Assembly: GCA_965662355.1 (NCBI GenBank)
Contig: CBFIHP010000012.1
Coordinates: 118,966 to 182,965 of the forward strand
DNA: 64,000 nt
From: GCA-2683825 sp965662355
GTDB taxonomy: Bacteria > Planctomycetota > UBA1135 > GCA-002686595
Direction: 5' to 3'
Shown here: one piece after another, positions 9,117 through 16,580 of the stretch
Layout: the number at the start of each line of letters is the position of its first letter
How positions within the stretch are numbered: position 1 is the stretch's first letter
The notes under the pieces: model-generated
Databases searched by the model: none
Seen by the model: only the letters and a program-made list of their open reading frames with translations
What the model was told of the DNA's origin: nothing
Made by a program: the position numbers and the translations under genes

Positions 9117-9860
9117 CTAGCGCCGCTGCCCCGCCACCAGCGGCGTATCGGCCGGACCGTACTGAGCCAACAAGAGCGGTGCGGAGCTGACAACGAACAA
9201 GAGGAGCGCTCCGATCAGTGCGGAGGGGCGGAAGCGGCGCGGTGCACCGTTCTGGCCAAAGGGCAGTACGAAAGCGAACCAGAGCAGGGCGAAGAGGGGC
9301 ACACAGGCCAAGGCGAATCGCTCGGCCGTGTCGAGATAGGTCAGGTTCAAGGCCAACACGATTCCGATGCCACTCGCTGCGACGCGCAGGGTCGAATCCG
9401 GAGCCAGCCAACCGATGGCCATCGTCGCTCCAAGAAAGGCCACGGCGCTGGCAACGACAAGCATCGACGCAGGCTCCAACCCGATAGGCGTGGGCAAGAA
9501 CCAAACAATCAAACAGGCGCCGAGGACCACTGGAGTTCCGAGTCCAACCAGCAACGCATCGATGAAGAGCACCCGTTCTGCCCAGCATTCGAATCGGGCG
9601 GCGCGTCGCAATCCGTGCGGCGCTCGCGTGCTGGTGCGATAGCGATAGCACAGCAAGAGCAACACGGTGCACACCCCGAGGGGCATGGCGTATGCAGCTA
9701 GCAAGCCCCAGGTAGGCTCGGGATCGAGAACCGGGGAAAGAACGTGGGCAGGGACGATCGGTAGATGGTCATGAAGACCACCCGATAGAGCCTTGGGCAT
9801 GGATGGGTCCGGGGGGGGAAATGAGGTGGGAAGAGCCTCGCGCCAGCAGACGATGCGCAT
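9117..9860 (-). CDS. Integral membrane protein of unknown function
   Basis: The frame encodes up to 247 residues with about six hydrophobic segments, at roughly 50-70, 97-120, 130-155, 160-178, 185-203 and 217-237. The loops are rich in arginine (RYRTSTRAPHGLRRAARFE, then RRFRP), which suggests those loops face the cytoplasm. No catalytic motif or family was recognised. The first 20 codons are not hydrophobic, and an ATG at 9800 (MPKALSGG) may be the real start. It converges with the Mrp gene 20 bp away, with no obvious terminator between them. Confidence 0.6.
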   Translation of the reverse strand: MRIVCWREALPTSFPPPDPSMPKALSGGLHDHLPIVPAHVLSPVLDPEPTWGLLAAYAMPLGVCTVLLLLCYRYRTSTRAPHGLRRAARFECWAERVLFIDALLVGLGTPVVLGACLIVWFLPTPIGLEPASMLVVASAVAFLGATMAIGWLAPDSTLRVAASGIGIVLALNLTYLDTAERFALACVPLFALLWFAFVLPFGQNGAPRRFRPSALIGALLLFVVSSAPLLLAQYGPADTPLVAGQRR

Positions 9861-9950
9861 TGCCCCAGACGCTGAGGAGCGTCAGCCAGCGAAGCAGAGT
9901 GGGTGAGTCAGATACTTAGGACCCGAGCCCCACGTATCAATCGTGAATCG

Positions 9951-10577
9951 TCAGCGGAGATCGGGGTTCATCGTGTAGGTCCCCGTCACACTGGCTTCGG
10001 CCAAGACGTGCCCTTCCATGGCTTCTCGCACGTCGGCTGCGGAAAACTCGCCAGAGACACTCAGCTGCTCCACGTCGAGGGCATAGAGCAAAAAATGATA
10101 GTGGTGGACAATTTCGTCATTCCAGGGGGGCGCGGGGCCGTCGTACCCAAAGTACGTCCCGCCCATCGTCTCATCACCGGCGAACCAGCTCGTGTAATCG
10201 GTAACCCCCTGGCGCGCGCCGCCAGGAGCGGACGGGTTTTGCTTGCCCCCGGGCGTGACTCCAGAACTGCACGAACCCTCGGCGATCTCGCGCAACTCCG
10301 GCGCGATGTCGACCATGACCCAATGGTAGAAGTCCGTGCGCGGAAGGTCCTTGGAAACGGTGCGCCCTTCCTGGTTCACATCATCACCGACCGTCGGCAC
10401 ATCGGTGTCGACGCAGATCAACCCGAAGGATCGCACGCCTTCGGGAACGTCGCTCCATGCGAGGTGTGGGTTCTTGTTCGGGGCAAACGTGAAGTGGTTC
10501 ACCGGGTCCGGCTCCCCAAAGGCGAATTCGTCGGGGATGGCGTGGTCCGGATCGAAGGAGGAGCTCGTGATCTTCAA
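9951..10577 (-). CDS. YbhB/YbcL-like PEBP family protein
   Basis: The 208-residue protein matches the phosphatidylethanolamine-binding protein fold in its bacterial form. The start is MKITSSSFDPDHAIPDEFAF, followed by PHLAWSDVPEG, LICVDTDVP, DFYHWVMVDI and finally HHYHFLLYALD. The D-x-D and H residues that line the anion pocket are present. Bacterial members bind small anions or act as protease or kinase inhibitors, but their physiological role is mostly unknown. No signal peptide is visible, so it is probably cytoplasmic. Translation starts at a TTG. No operon partner is evident. Confidence 0.85.
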   Translation of the reverse strand: MKITSSSFDPDHAIPDEFAFGEPDPVNHFTFAPNKNPHLAWSDVPEGVRSFGLICVDTDVPTVGDDVNQEGRTVSKDLPRTDFYHWVMVDIAPELREIAEGSCSSGVTPGGKQNPSAPGGARQGVTDYTSWFAGDETMGGTYFGYDGPAPPWNDEIVHHYHFLLYALDVEQLSVSGEFSAADVREAMEGHVLAEASVTGTYTMNPDLR

Positions 10578-10695
10578 TGGTCGTGCGTGTGCTGAGGACG
10601 GGGCGAAGGCTGTCGGGTAGCTACGAACACCCTACTGCACCGACGTTGTGACGCGCACGTGAAACCCAGTAACGCTACCGCCACGCGAACACCCG

Positions 10696-10720
10696 CACGG
10701 GGTCGAGAACCGTGTTTTTT
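10696..10720 (+). terminator. Weak rho-independent terminator-like hairpin
   Basis: A 5-bp stem CACGG/CCGTG around a 9-nt loop is followed by TTTTTT on the plus strand. No plus-strand gene lies upstream, since the neighbour is a minus-strand PEBP gene starting at 10577. It may be chance, or may end a short unannotated transcript. The surrounding 10578-10830 interval is otherwise empty apart from upstream DNA for the secreted protein at 10831. Confidence 0.25.
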
Positions 10721-10830
10721 CTGAATCTCCATGAGCAACTCGGTGTTACCCACCCTATTCGGACTCCTAACCTTCATCCAACGTCAATCGACCTTATCCC
10801 CCCGAGGTTCAACCCCGACGCAAGTCACAA

Positions 10831-11976
10831 ATGAGTCATCGAATCTTCTCCACAACGATCCTTCTCCTCTCCACGTCGGTCTTCCATGCGCAACCTCTGC
10901 TCGCCCAAGAGGTCCCCGGAATCACGCGCGTTCCAGCCACGGGAGTTGCACAGTACGCCTACTACGATCTCGACACACAAACCGCAATCGTGTCTGCGAC
11001 TCCCTTCCCCGGTCAGTCGGTTCCTGGCGTCACCTACAGCGGTGGCACGCTCTGCTTCGACAACAGCTTCGATCCCACACTCGCCGATGCGCTGATCTAT
11101 CCGGCGCAGGACGAACTCTACGACTGGGGAATCAAGGACTGTCCGGGCTCCGGTTTCGTTCACCAGATCACGATCGGCTACGCGAGCATGGCCGCCGCTG
11201 GGCTCAACGGCTCGCTGACGATGCGCATCTATGAAAACGGGCGCGGCTTCAACATCCCGGGCCAGCAGGTTCTCGAACTGAACCTGACGGGACTACCTTC
11301 CCACGGCCCCCTGCCGCTGGACACTTGCTGCCTGTGGCCGGTGTACATAACGATCGATCTCGGCAGTCAGGCCTTCGTCCTGCCCGAAGGCCCGCTGGGT
11401 TGGTCCTACGAGAACACCGACGGTTTGACCGCGCCGTTGCTCGTTCCCATCTCGCTCGAGAACGGAACGCAAAACTACTTCGACGTCTATCGCCCCGGCC
11501 CCGCCATGGCCGGCAACTACTTCGGGACCTTCACCTTGTTACCCGGCGGAGCATCGAACGATCCGCTGGAGAACTCGTTCTTCATCCAGATCGAGGAGAA
11601 CGACGTCGTCGCCGACACCACGATCATCTCCGGGGCCGGCAACCCCAACAACATGCTGTCGCTCGGCCCGCCGATCATCGGCACGGACTGGGGTGCGCGC
11701 TTCAACCTCGTCGCCTTCCCGGACGTGACGCAGACCAGCGTCTTCGTTTCGCGCCAACGCCTGACGGGCGTCATCACGCCCTTCGGCGAGCTGCTCGCCG
11801 ATCCAGGCCAACTTGCCGCCCCCGTCTCCATGTCGATGGGCGACACACACAACTTCCCCGTCCCCCTGGATGGAGCCTTGCTCGGCAAGACGTTCTACGC
11901 CCAGGGCTCCTTCCTCTCGACGTCGCAAGGCCTGCGCTTGACGAACGGTTTCGAACTTCAAGTTGGATCGTTCTAG
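10831..11976 (+). CDS. Secreted protein of unknown function with shared C-terminal domain
   Basis: The 381-residue protein begins with a typical signal peptide (hydrophobic core near 5-20, cleavage after about LLAQ). The mature part is rich in Gly, Pro, aromatic residues and short beta-like segments, with few charges, as in extracellular beta-sandwich proteins. No catalytic motif was recognised. The last 100 residues (TPFGELLAD, then VPLDGALLGKTFYAQG, ending LTNGFELQVGSF) resemble the end of the secreted protein at 54775-55935, so a shared terminal domain is likely. It stands alone on its strand between a PEBP gene and a phosphoesterase gene. Function cannot be assigned. Confidence 0.75.
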   Translation: MSHRIFSTTILLLSTSVFHAQPLLAQEVPGITRVPATGVAQYAYYDLDTQTAIVSATPFPGQSVPGVTYSGGTLCFDNSFDPTLADALIYPAQDELYDWGIKDCPGSGFVHQITIGYASMAAAGLNGSLTMRIYENGRGFNIPGQQVLELNLTGLPSHGPLPLDTCCLWPVYITIDLGSQAFVLPEGPLGWSYENTDGLTAPLLVPISLENGTQNYFDVYRPGPAMAGNYFGTFTLLPGGASNDPLENSFFIQIEENDVVADTTIISGAGNPNNMLSLGPPIIGTDWGARFNLVAFPDVTQTSVFVSRQRLTGVITPFGELLADPGQLAAPVSMSMGDTHNFPVPLDGALLGKTFYAQGSFLSTSQGLRLTNGFELQVGSF

Positions 11977-12069
11977 CTCGCCAACCTCGCTCGCTGCGAA
12001 GTCCGCCATCCTCAGCTCACAACGACGCCCTGATCCGGTGGCGCTGGCTGGGGGTGGCACTTTTCCTGG

Positions 12070-13137
12070 CTAGCCGGGGGTCACGCCCCGTCCCGACGGA
12101 ACGGGCAGCGGAATGGCATCCGCCTGGGGTTGGAACAGCTTCTTGAAGTCGCGATCGATCGCGAAACTGTTCTCGGAATCGATCAGATACTTGTCCAGGC
12201 TCGGAGAGTAGGTGCGCACCTGGATGCGGTCGAGATTCGCGCTGCCTCCGCCTTCGATGAACTCGATGATACGCAGGTAGCCCTGGCCTCCCTCGGGATA
12301 GCTCTGGTAGTCCGCCATCAGAACGGGAGTCTGGCGGACTTCGAGGTTCTCGGCGGCATCCGTGGTCGTGTGGTAGTGGCCACTGAAGATGAGGTCGATC
12401 TCGCGGAAGTTGGGCTCGAAGAGCTTGAGTCGAATCTCGTCGGGCGTGTTCTCGTTCAGGAGGTTCCACGTCTGCGTGCCCCACTGACCGTCGGTGTCGA
12501 TCGTCGCGTGGGTAGAGAAGAGGATGTTGCTGAGCTTGGACTGGCGATCGATGACGTCCTGGACCCAGCCGAGCGAGCTATCGGGGTCGTTGACGGAACC
12601 GGGCAGTTGCCACTCGGCGGAGATGTGCGTGAAACGGTAGAGCCCGTAGTCACCCTGCACCTGGAAGAGCTGGTAGTGCGAGAGCTCGTTGGGGGACGAA
12701 CCGCCGTACCAGGGGTACGAGGCATAGCGGCTGGGCCCGAAGAAGATCAGGTAGTTGAACGGGAAGAGACCGCTATTGAGGATGTCGTGGTTGCCAGCCA
12801 CGGCGCCGTAGGGAACCACGCCATCGAGACCGCTCAAGGCCTCGTCGGCGTCCAACCATTCGATCGGCGGATTGATCAAGTGGACCCGCTGGACGATGTC
12901 CCCGGTATGAGAAACGAAGACGATGTTGAGGGCCTCCTGATTGGCCACGATCCAGTCGACCTGATTCTGGAAGTGGTGAAGGTAGTCGGAGGTGCCGTCG
13001 AGATCGAAATCGTTGTCGAGGTTGACGTAGTTCTGGGTGTCCGGCAAGACAATGATCCGCCAGGTTTCCGCCTGGGCGAGGCCGGAAACGAGGACAGAGG
13101 CCAAGACTACGAGCAGATTTCTTGCGAGTAGGAGCAT
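12070..13137 (-). CDS. Secreted calcineurin-like metallophosphoesterase
   Basis: The protein carries the metallophosphoesterase motifs in order: LPDTQNYVNLD, HTGDIVQR, VAGNHDI, a later FSTHA and the final FSGHYH. These residues bind two metal ions in enzymes that hydrolyse phosphomono- or diesters. An ATG at 13137 gives a good signal peptide (MLLLARNLLVVLASVLVSG followed by LAQA), so this start was preferred over the longer frame from 13191. The product is about 355 aa and should act outside the cytoplasmic membrane. It lies downstream of two sulfatase-superfamily genes on the same strand, with a gap of about 115 bp. The substrate is unknown. Confidence 0.88.
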   Translation of the reverse strand: MLLLARNLLVVLASVLVSGLAQAETWRIIVLPDTQNYVNLDNDFDLDGTSDYLHHFQNQVDWIVANQEALNIVFVSHTGDIVQRVHLINPPIEWLDADEALSGLDGVVPYGAVAGNHDILNSGLFPFNYLIFFGPSRYASYPWYGGSSPNELSHYQLFQVQGDYGLYRFTHISAEWQLPGSVNDPDSSLGWVQDVIDRQSKLSNILFSTHATIDTDGQWGTQTWNLLNENTPDEIRLKLFEPNFREIDLIFSGHYHTTTDAAENLEVRQTPVLMADYQSYPEGGQGYLRIIEFIEGGGSANLDRIQVRTYSPSLDKYLIDSENSFAIDRDFKKLFQPQADAIPLPVPSGRGVTPG

Positions 13138-13252
13138 GCGGGAGGCGCCGGCCGTGACCAGGCACCGAAATACTATCCGGCTAGGTTGCACAAGGATGGA
13201 TGTGTCAGGGTTCCGATTTCAGCGGTCGAGGCCACCGCCAGCAAGCGAGGCC

Positions 13253-14845
13253 CTAATCACCACCGTAGCCCAGTTCCTTCAGGTTTTGAAGCAGCTCAGC
13301 GGCCTCGTCTCCAGTGGCTTCCGGCGAGGTCTCCGAGCTGCCCGGGACGGAGGTACGTTCCAGAAGTGTTGAAAGCGCGGCATTGAGACGGCCCTCCACA
13401 TCCGGATGTTCCGCGAGAACATCCACATACTCGCCCCCCCCTGCCAGGTCGTAGAGTTCGGCCGCGCCGTCCCTGCGAACGAATTTCCATTGCCCCGAGA
13501 GCAGGGCGAAGGTCGCCCCACGGTCTCCCCCCTTGTGGAAGCGGGTGCTTTCCTGGGTCATGACCATGCGGCGCACGAAACTCCCGGAGAAGAGATCCTC
13601 GCCCTCGAACTGCCCTGTGAAGCTCTCGCCGAGAGCCTTTCCGAAGCGACCGAGGATGCTGGGCGCGATATCGACGAGGGACACCAGCTCGCCGATGCGC
13701 TGGGGCTGGGCCACGGGCCCGTCCGGGAAGCGCACGATCAACGGCACGAAGGTGTTGACGTTCGAGATCAGACCGTGACCAAAGGAGTTGAACTCCCCGA
13801 GCGACTGGCCGTGGTCGGCCACGAGCACGACGATCGTCGTGCTCCAGAGCTCCTGCTCGTCCAGGGCATCGAAGACGCGCCCGATGCTCGCGTCGATGTA
13901 GTGGAGGTCCGCGTCGTAGCGATTCCAAAGATCCTCGATGGAATCCGTTGTGGCCTTGTACTCGGGCTTCGCCTTGCCTTGTCGCCGACGGTTCTTGCCC
14001 CCACCTTCGACCGGCGTCCCGAGGAAGAAGCGCTCGATGACGCGTTTGTCCTCGGCGAACTCACGTACGAGGGGTTCGGGTTCGATGCCTGAGGCCGCGA
14101 TTCGCGCCTGAAGCTCGGGCGTCGTCTGGAAGAGCTCCCGGTGCTCGGCCGGTGGCGAGTTCGGTTCGTGCGTATCCCAGTAGTGCAACCACGAGAAGAA
14201 GGGCCGTTCGTCACCTTCGCCCTCGCCGAGCCATTCGAGGAACGAGTCGGAGATGCGTCCCGCCTTGAACGGTTTCTGACCCGGATTGGGGCAGGAGTAA
14301 TGATCGAGGCCCTCACCGATTCCCGTTCGTGCGTGCAACACGGTACTGCTGACGAAGCCCGCGGTGCGATAGCCCTCCTCGCGCAGAGCGACAGCGAGAG
14401 AGGCGCAACCGTCGGTGGAACGAAATGGATTCTTCACTCCGTCCTTGTTCGCAGTGCGACCGTGTTGATGGGGATACATCCCCGTCAGCATCGAGAGGTG
14501 CGAGGGATACGTCGTCGCCATGGTCGCCAGCGCACGCTCGAAGAGCACCGCCTTCTCCGCGAAGGCGTCGATACGCGGCGAGGTTTCACGGAAGTATCCG
14601 TAGCACGAGAGATGATCGCGCCGCAGCGTATCGATCGTGATCAAGAGCACCGAAGGTGCTCCGCTTAGCTTGCCGGCTTCGGGGATGGACGACTTCTGGC
14701 TCCGACTCGGCCTCGCGGGAGCGGTCGGATCGCCCCCGCCTGCTTTCTCCGAACCACAGGAGAAGCCGAGGCCCCAAAAGAGAGCCACTGACAGGAGCCA
14801 CGCGGACCGAGGAGAACCGAGGGCCGTCTTCGCAGTCATCATCAT
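13253..14845 (-). CDS. Sulfatase-superfamily lipoprotein with Thr in place of the formylglycine Cys
   Basis: The domain begins VLLITIDTLRRDHLSCYGY and contains the metal-site aspartates plus the late VLVADHGQSLGE motif of the alkaline-phosphatase/sulfatase fold. At the position of the sulfatase C-x-P-S-R signature the sequence is TYPSHLSMLTG, so the nucleophile would be Thr rather than formylglycine. Threonine is used by phosphodiesterases and by LTA synthase in this superfamily, so sulfate-ester hydrolysis is doubtful. Three ATGs lie in a row at 14845, 14842 and 14839; from there a hydrophobic stretch leads to a lipobox GFSC, giving about 530 aa. The longer frame upstream is shadow coding inside the next sulfatase gene, which ends 16 bp away; the two are probably co-transcribed. 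Confidence 0.85.
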   Translation of the reverse strand: MMMTAKTALGSPRSAWLLSVALFWGLGFSCGSEKAGGGDPTAPARPSRSQKSSIPEAGKLSGAPSVLLITIDTLRRDHLSCYGYFRETSPRIDAFAEKAVLFERALATMATTYPSHLSMLTGMYPHQHGRTANKDGVKNPFRSTDGCASLAVALREEGYRTAGFVSSTVLHARTGIGEGLDHYSCPNPGQKPFKAGRISDSFLEWLGEGEGDERPFFSWLHYWDTHEPNSPPAEHRELFQTTPELQARIAASGIEPEPLVREFAEDKRVIERFFLGTPVEGGGKNRRRQGKAKPEYKATTDSIEDLWNRYDADLHYIDASIGRVFDALDEQELWSTTIVVLVADHGQSLGEFNSFGHGLISNVNTFVPLIVRFPDGPVAQPQRIGELVSLVDIAPSILGRFGKALGESFTGQFEGEDLFSGSFVRRMVMTQESTRFHKGGDRGATFALLSGQWKFVRRDGAAELYDLAGGGEYVDVLAEHPDVEGRLNAALSTLLERTSVPGSSETSPEATGDEAAELLQNLKELGYGGD

Positions 14846-14861
14846 TGCTTGGGAGGAAATC

Positions 14862-16358
14862 CTATCCCGATGCAGGATCGACCCCTTTGAGTGGAAACTC
14901 CTTCGAGGGCGTTCGGGCCGTCCGGAAAAGCGCCTCGATCTTCGCACGTAACTCGGGCTGGGCCTCGGCCACGTTGTCCTTTTCGGCCGGATCCGCCTCG
15001 AGATCGTAGAGCTCGAAAGTGCCCTGCCTGCGCCCCTCCGTCCAGGCCAGGGCCTTCCAGGAGGGCCCGAGGCGTAGGGCCTGGATCCGACCGTACTCCC
15101 AGTAAAGGTAGTCGTGCTGACGCTGTCCGGTGCGACCGAGCAGCGTCGGCGCGAAGCTGATCCCATCGGTCTCCTGCGACGGCGCGGCCCCGACGAGCTC
15201 CAGAATGCTCGGGTAGTGATCCTGAAAACCCGACAGGTGATCCGTCCGGGTGCCGGCTTCGATGCGACCGGGCCAACGAACGATCATCGGGACCCGAATC
15301 CCGCCTTCGTAGAGCGTGTTCTTGCCCTCCCGCAACCCCGCGGCGCTATCGAAGAAATCGCGGTCCGTTCCACCGTTGAAGGTCGGGCCGTTGTCACTCG
15401 TGAAGACCACGATCGTGTTGTCGTCGAGACCCAGCTCTCGGAGAAGCGCGAGCAGAGCGCCCACCTCACGATCGAGCTGCGTGATCATCGCGGCGTAGGC
15501 CCGACGCGGATAGGGATGGGGCGCATAAGACTTCTGGCCGAGATACGGCACGTCATCCCATTCTTCGGGATACTCCTCGAGGCGCTCGGGCGGGATCTGC
15601 AGCGCGACGTGCGGGATCGGGCTCGCGTAATGCAGGAAGAACGCTTCGTCCTTGTTCTCGCGAATGAAATCCAGGGCCTTGTCGAGGATCACATCGCAGG
15701 CGTAGTCGGGACCGGTGAAGCGTTGGTAGTAGGCTTCAGGAGAATCCAGGGGTGCATCGAGCTTCTGGTGTTCCTTGATGTACTCGTTGCGCAACGGGTA
15801 CTTGTCACCATCGCTCCACAGATGTGTCGGGTAGTAGCTGTGCGCCTTGCGTTGACAGAGATAACCGAAGAAGCGATCGAAGCCCTGGGCGTTGGGATGC
15901 CCCTCGGTCCCGGGGCCACCCAGCCCCCACTTGCCGAACGCTCCGGTGCGGTAGCCACGCCCTTGCAGCGAGCGCGAAAGGGTGGGTGTCCGCGCCGGCA
16001 AAGGAAACTGTCCTTCTTCCGCCTCGAGCCCGAAGGCGTGGGTCCCCCAACCGCCGCGTTCGGTGTTGTTGCGCACGATGGAATGGCCGGTGTGCTTCCC
16101 CGTCAAGAGGACGCAGCGGGAGGGAGCGCAGACGGGGGAACCGGAGTAGTGGCGGCGAAAGGACATGCCCTGGGCGGCCAGGGAGTCGAGGTTCGGGGTG
16201 CGGATCTTCTTTTGGCCGTAGCAGCCTAGCTCTCCGTAGCCGAGGTCGTCGGCGAGGATGTGCAGGATGTTGGGGGGCCGGGGGGGGGAGCAGGGGTCAG
16301 GGGTCTGGCAGGTGGAGAGGGAGATGCCGAGGCCGAGGAGGAGGAAGGGGCGCAGCAT
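14862..16358 (-). CDS. Sulfatase (formylglycine type), lipoprotein
   Basis: The 498-residue protein has a lipoprotein signal (hydrophobic core, then LSTC). The sulfatase domain begins PNILHILADDLGYGELGCYG, and the active-site signature VCAPSRCVLLTGKHTGH falls near residue 80. Its first Cys would be converted to formylglycine by a separate enzyme not in this window. The late VVFTSDNGPTFNG motif supplies metal-binding residues. It resembles arylsulfatase-A/N-acetylgalactosamine-sulfatase-like enzymes that desulfate glycans. The gene begins a minus-strand run with the sulfatase-like gene 16 bp downstream. Both the upstream DNA and the signal-peptide codons are strikingly G/C-homopolymeric. Confidence 0.93.
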   Translation of the reverse strand: MLRPFLLLGLGISLSTCQTPDPCSPPRPPNILHILADDLGYGELGCYGQKKIRTPNLDSLAAQGMSFRRHYSGSPVCAPSRCVLLTGKHTGHSIVRNNTERGGWGTHAFGLEAEEGQFPLPARTPTLSRSLQGRGYRTGAFGKWGLGGPGTEGHPNAQGFDRFFGYLCQRKAHSYYPTHLWSDGDKYPLRNEYIKEHQKLDAPLDSPEAYYQRFTGPDYACDVILDKALDFIRENKDEAFFLHYASPIPHVALQIPPERLEEYPEEWDDVPYLGQKSYAPHPYPRRAYAAMITQLDREVGALLALLRELGLDDNTIVVFTSDNGPTFNGGTDRDFFDSAAGLREGKNTLYEGGIRVPMIVRWPGRIEAGTRTDHLSGFQDHYPSILELVGAAPSQETDGISFAPTLLGRTGQRQHDYLYWEYGRIQALRLGPSWKALAWTEGRRQGTFELYDLEADPAEKDNVAEAQPELRAKIEALFRTARTPSKEFPLKGVDPASG

Positions 16359-16371
16359 GGGGTGAAAGTAC

Positions 16372-16401
16372 GGGGAGGGGGGGCGGGGCGCTAGGGGTGG
16401 G
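16372..16401 (+). other. G-quadruplex-capable G-run cluster upstream of the sulfatase gene
   Basis: Four runs of at least four G (GGGG, GGGGGGG, GGGG, GGGG) with loops of 1-5 nt lie 14 bp upstream of the minus-strand sulfatase start. A second G-rich patch lies inside that gene's signal-peptide codons near 16274-16315. The pattern fits a G4 consensus; any regulatory role is only inferred. The rest of 16402-16521 shows nothing recognisable. Confidence 0.35.
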
Positions 16402-16521
16402 CAGCGACCTCATACCGCCGAGGCCCGGAACGCGACCGTTGCGGGGGGGCCCCTGAACGACCGCTTCCGGCCCCGATCCTCAACAGGGTGCGGTTTGTCA
16501 CCTGCATGCGTCCCACCCACG

Positions 16522-16560
16522 AAAAAAGCCGCCGGCCTCCCCAACGGGAAGCCAGCGGCT
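16522..16560 (-). terminator. Rho-independent terminator of the 16581-18086 gene
   Basis: On the minus strand a 14-bp stem (GCCGCTGGCTTCCC with GGGAGGCCGGCGGC, two G-U pairs) encloses the loop GTTG and is followed directly by TTTTTT. It lies about 20 bp past the stop of the minus-strand gene at 16581, so it very probably ends that transcript. Confidence 0.85.
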
Positions 16561-16580
16561 CAATATCTACCAGCCGGGTT

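Noticed and set aside
9868..9885. GACGCT/AGCGTC hairpin after the PEBP gene
   Set aside because: Short stem with no T-run, so not supported as a terminator.
10574..10777. A 67-codon minus-strand frame upstream of the PEBP gene
   Set aside because: No protein-like composition and no ribosome site; contains a terminator-like hairpin on the other strand.
12130..13131. A 333-codon plus-strand frame opposite the phosphoesterase gene
   Set aside because: The minus strand carries all metallophosphoesterase motifs; the plus frame is an antisense artefact of high GC.
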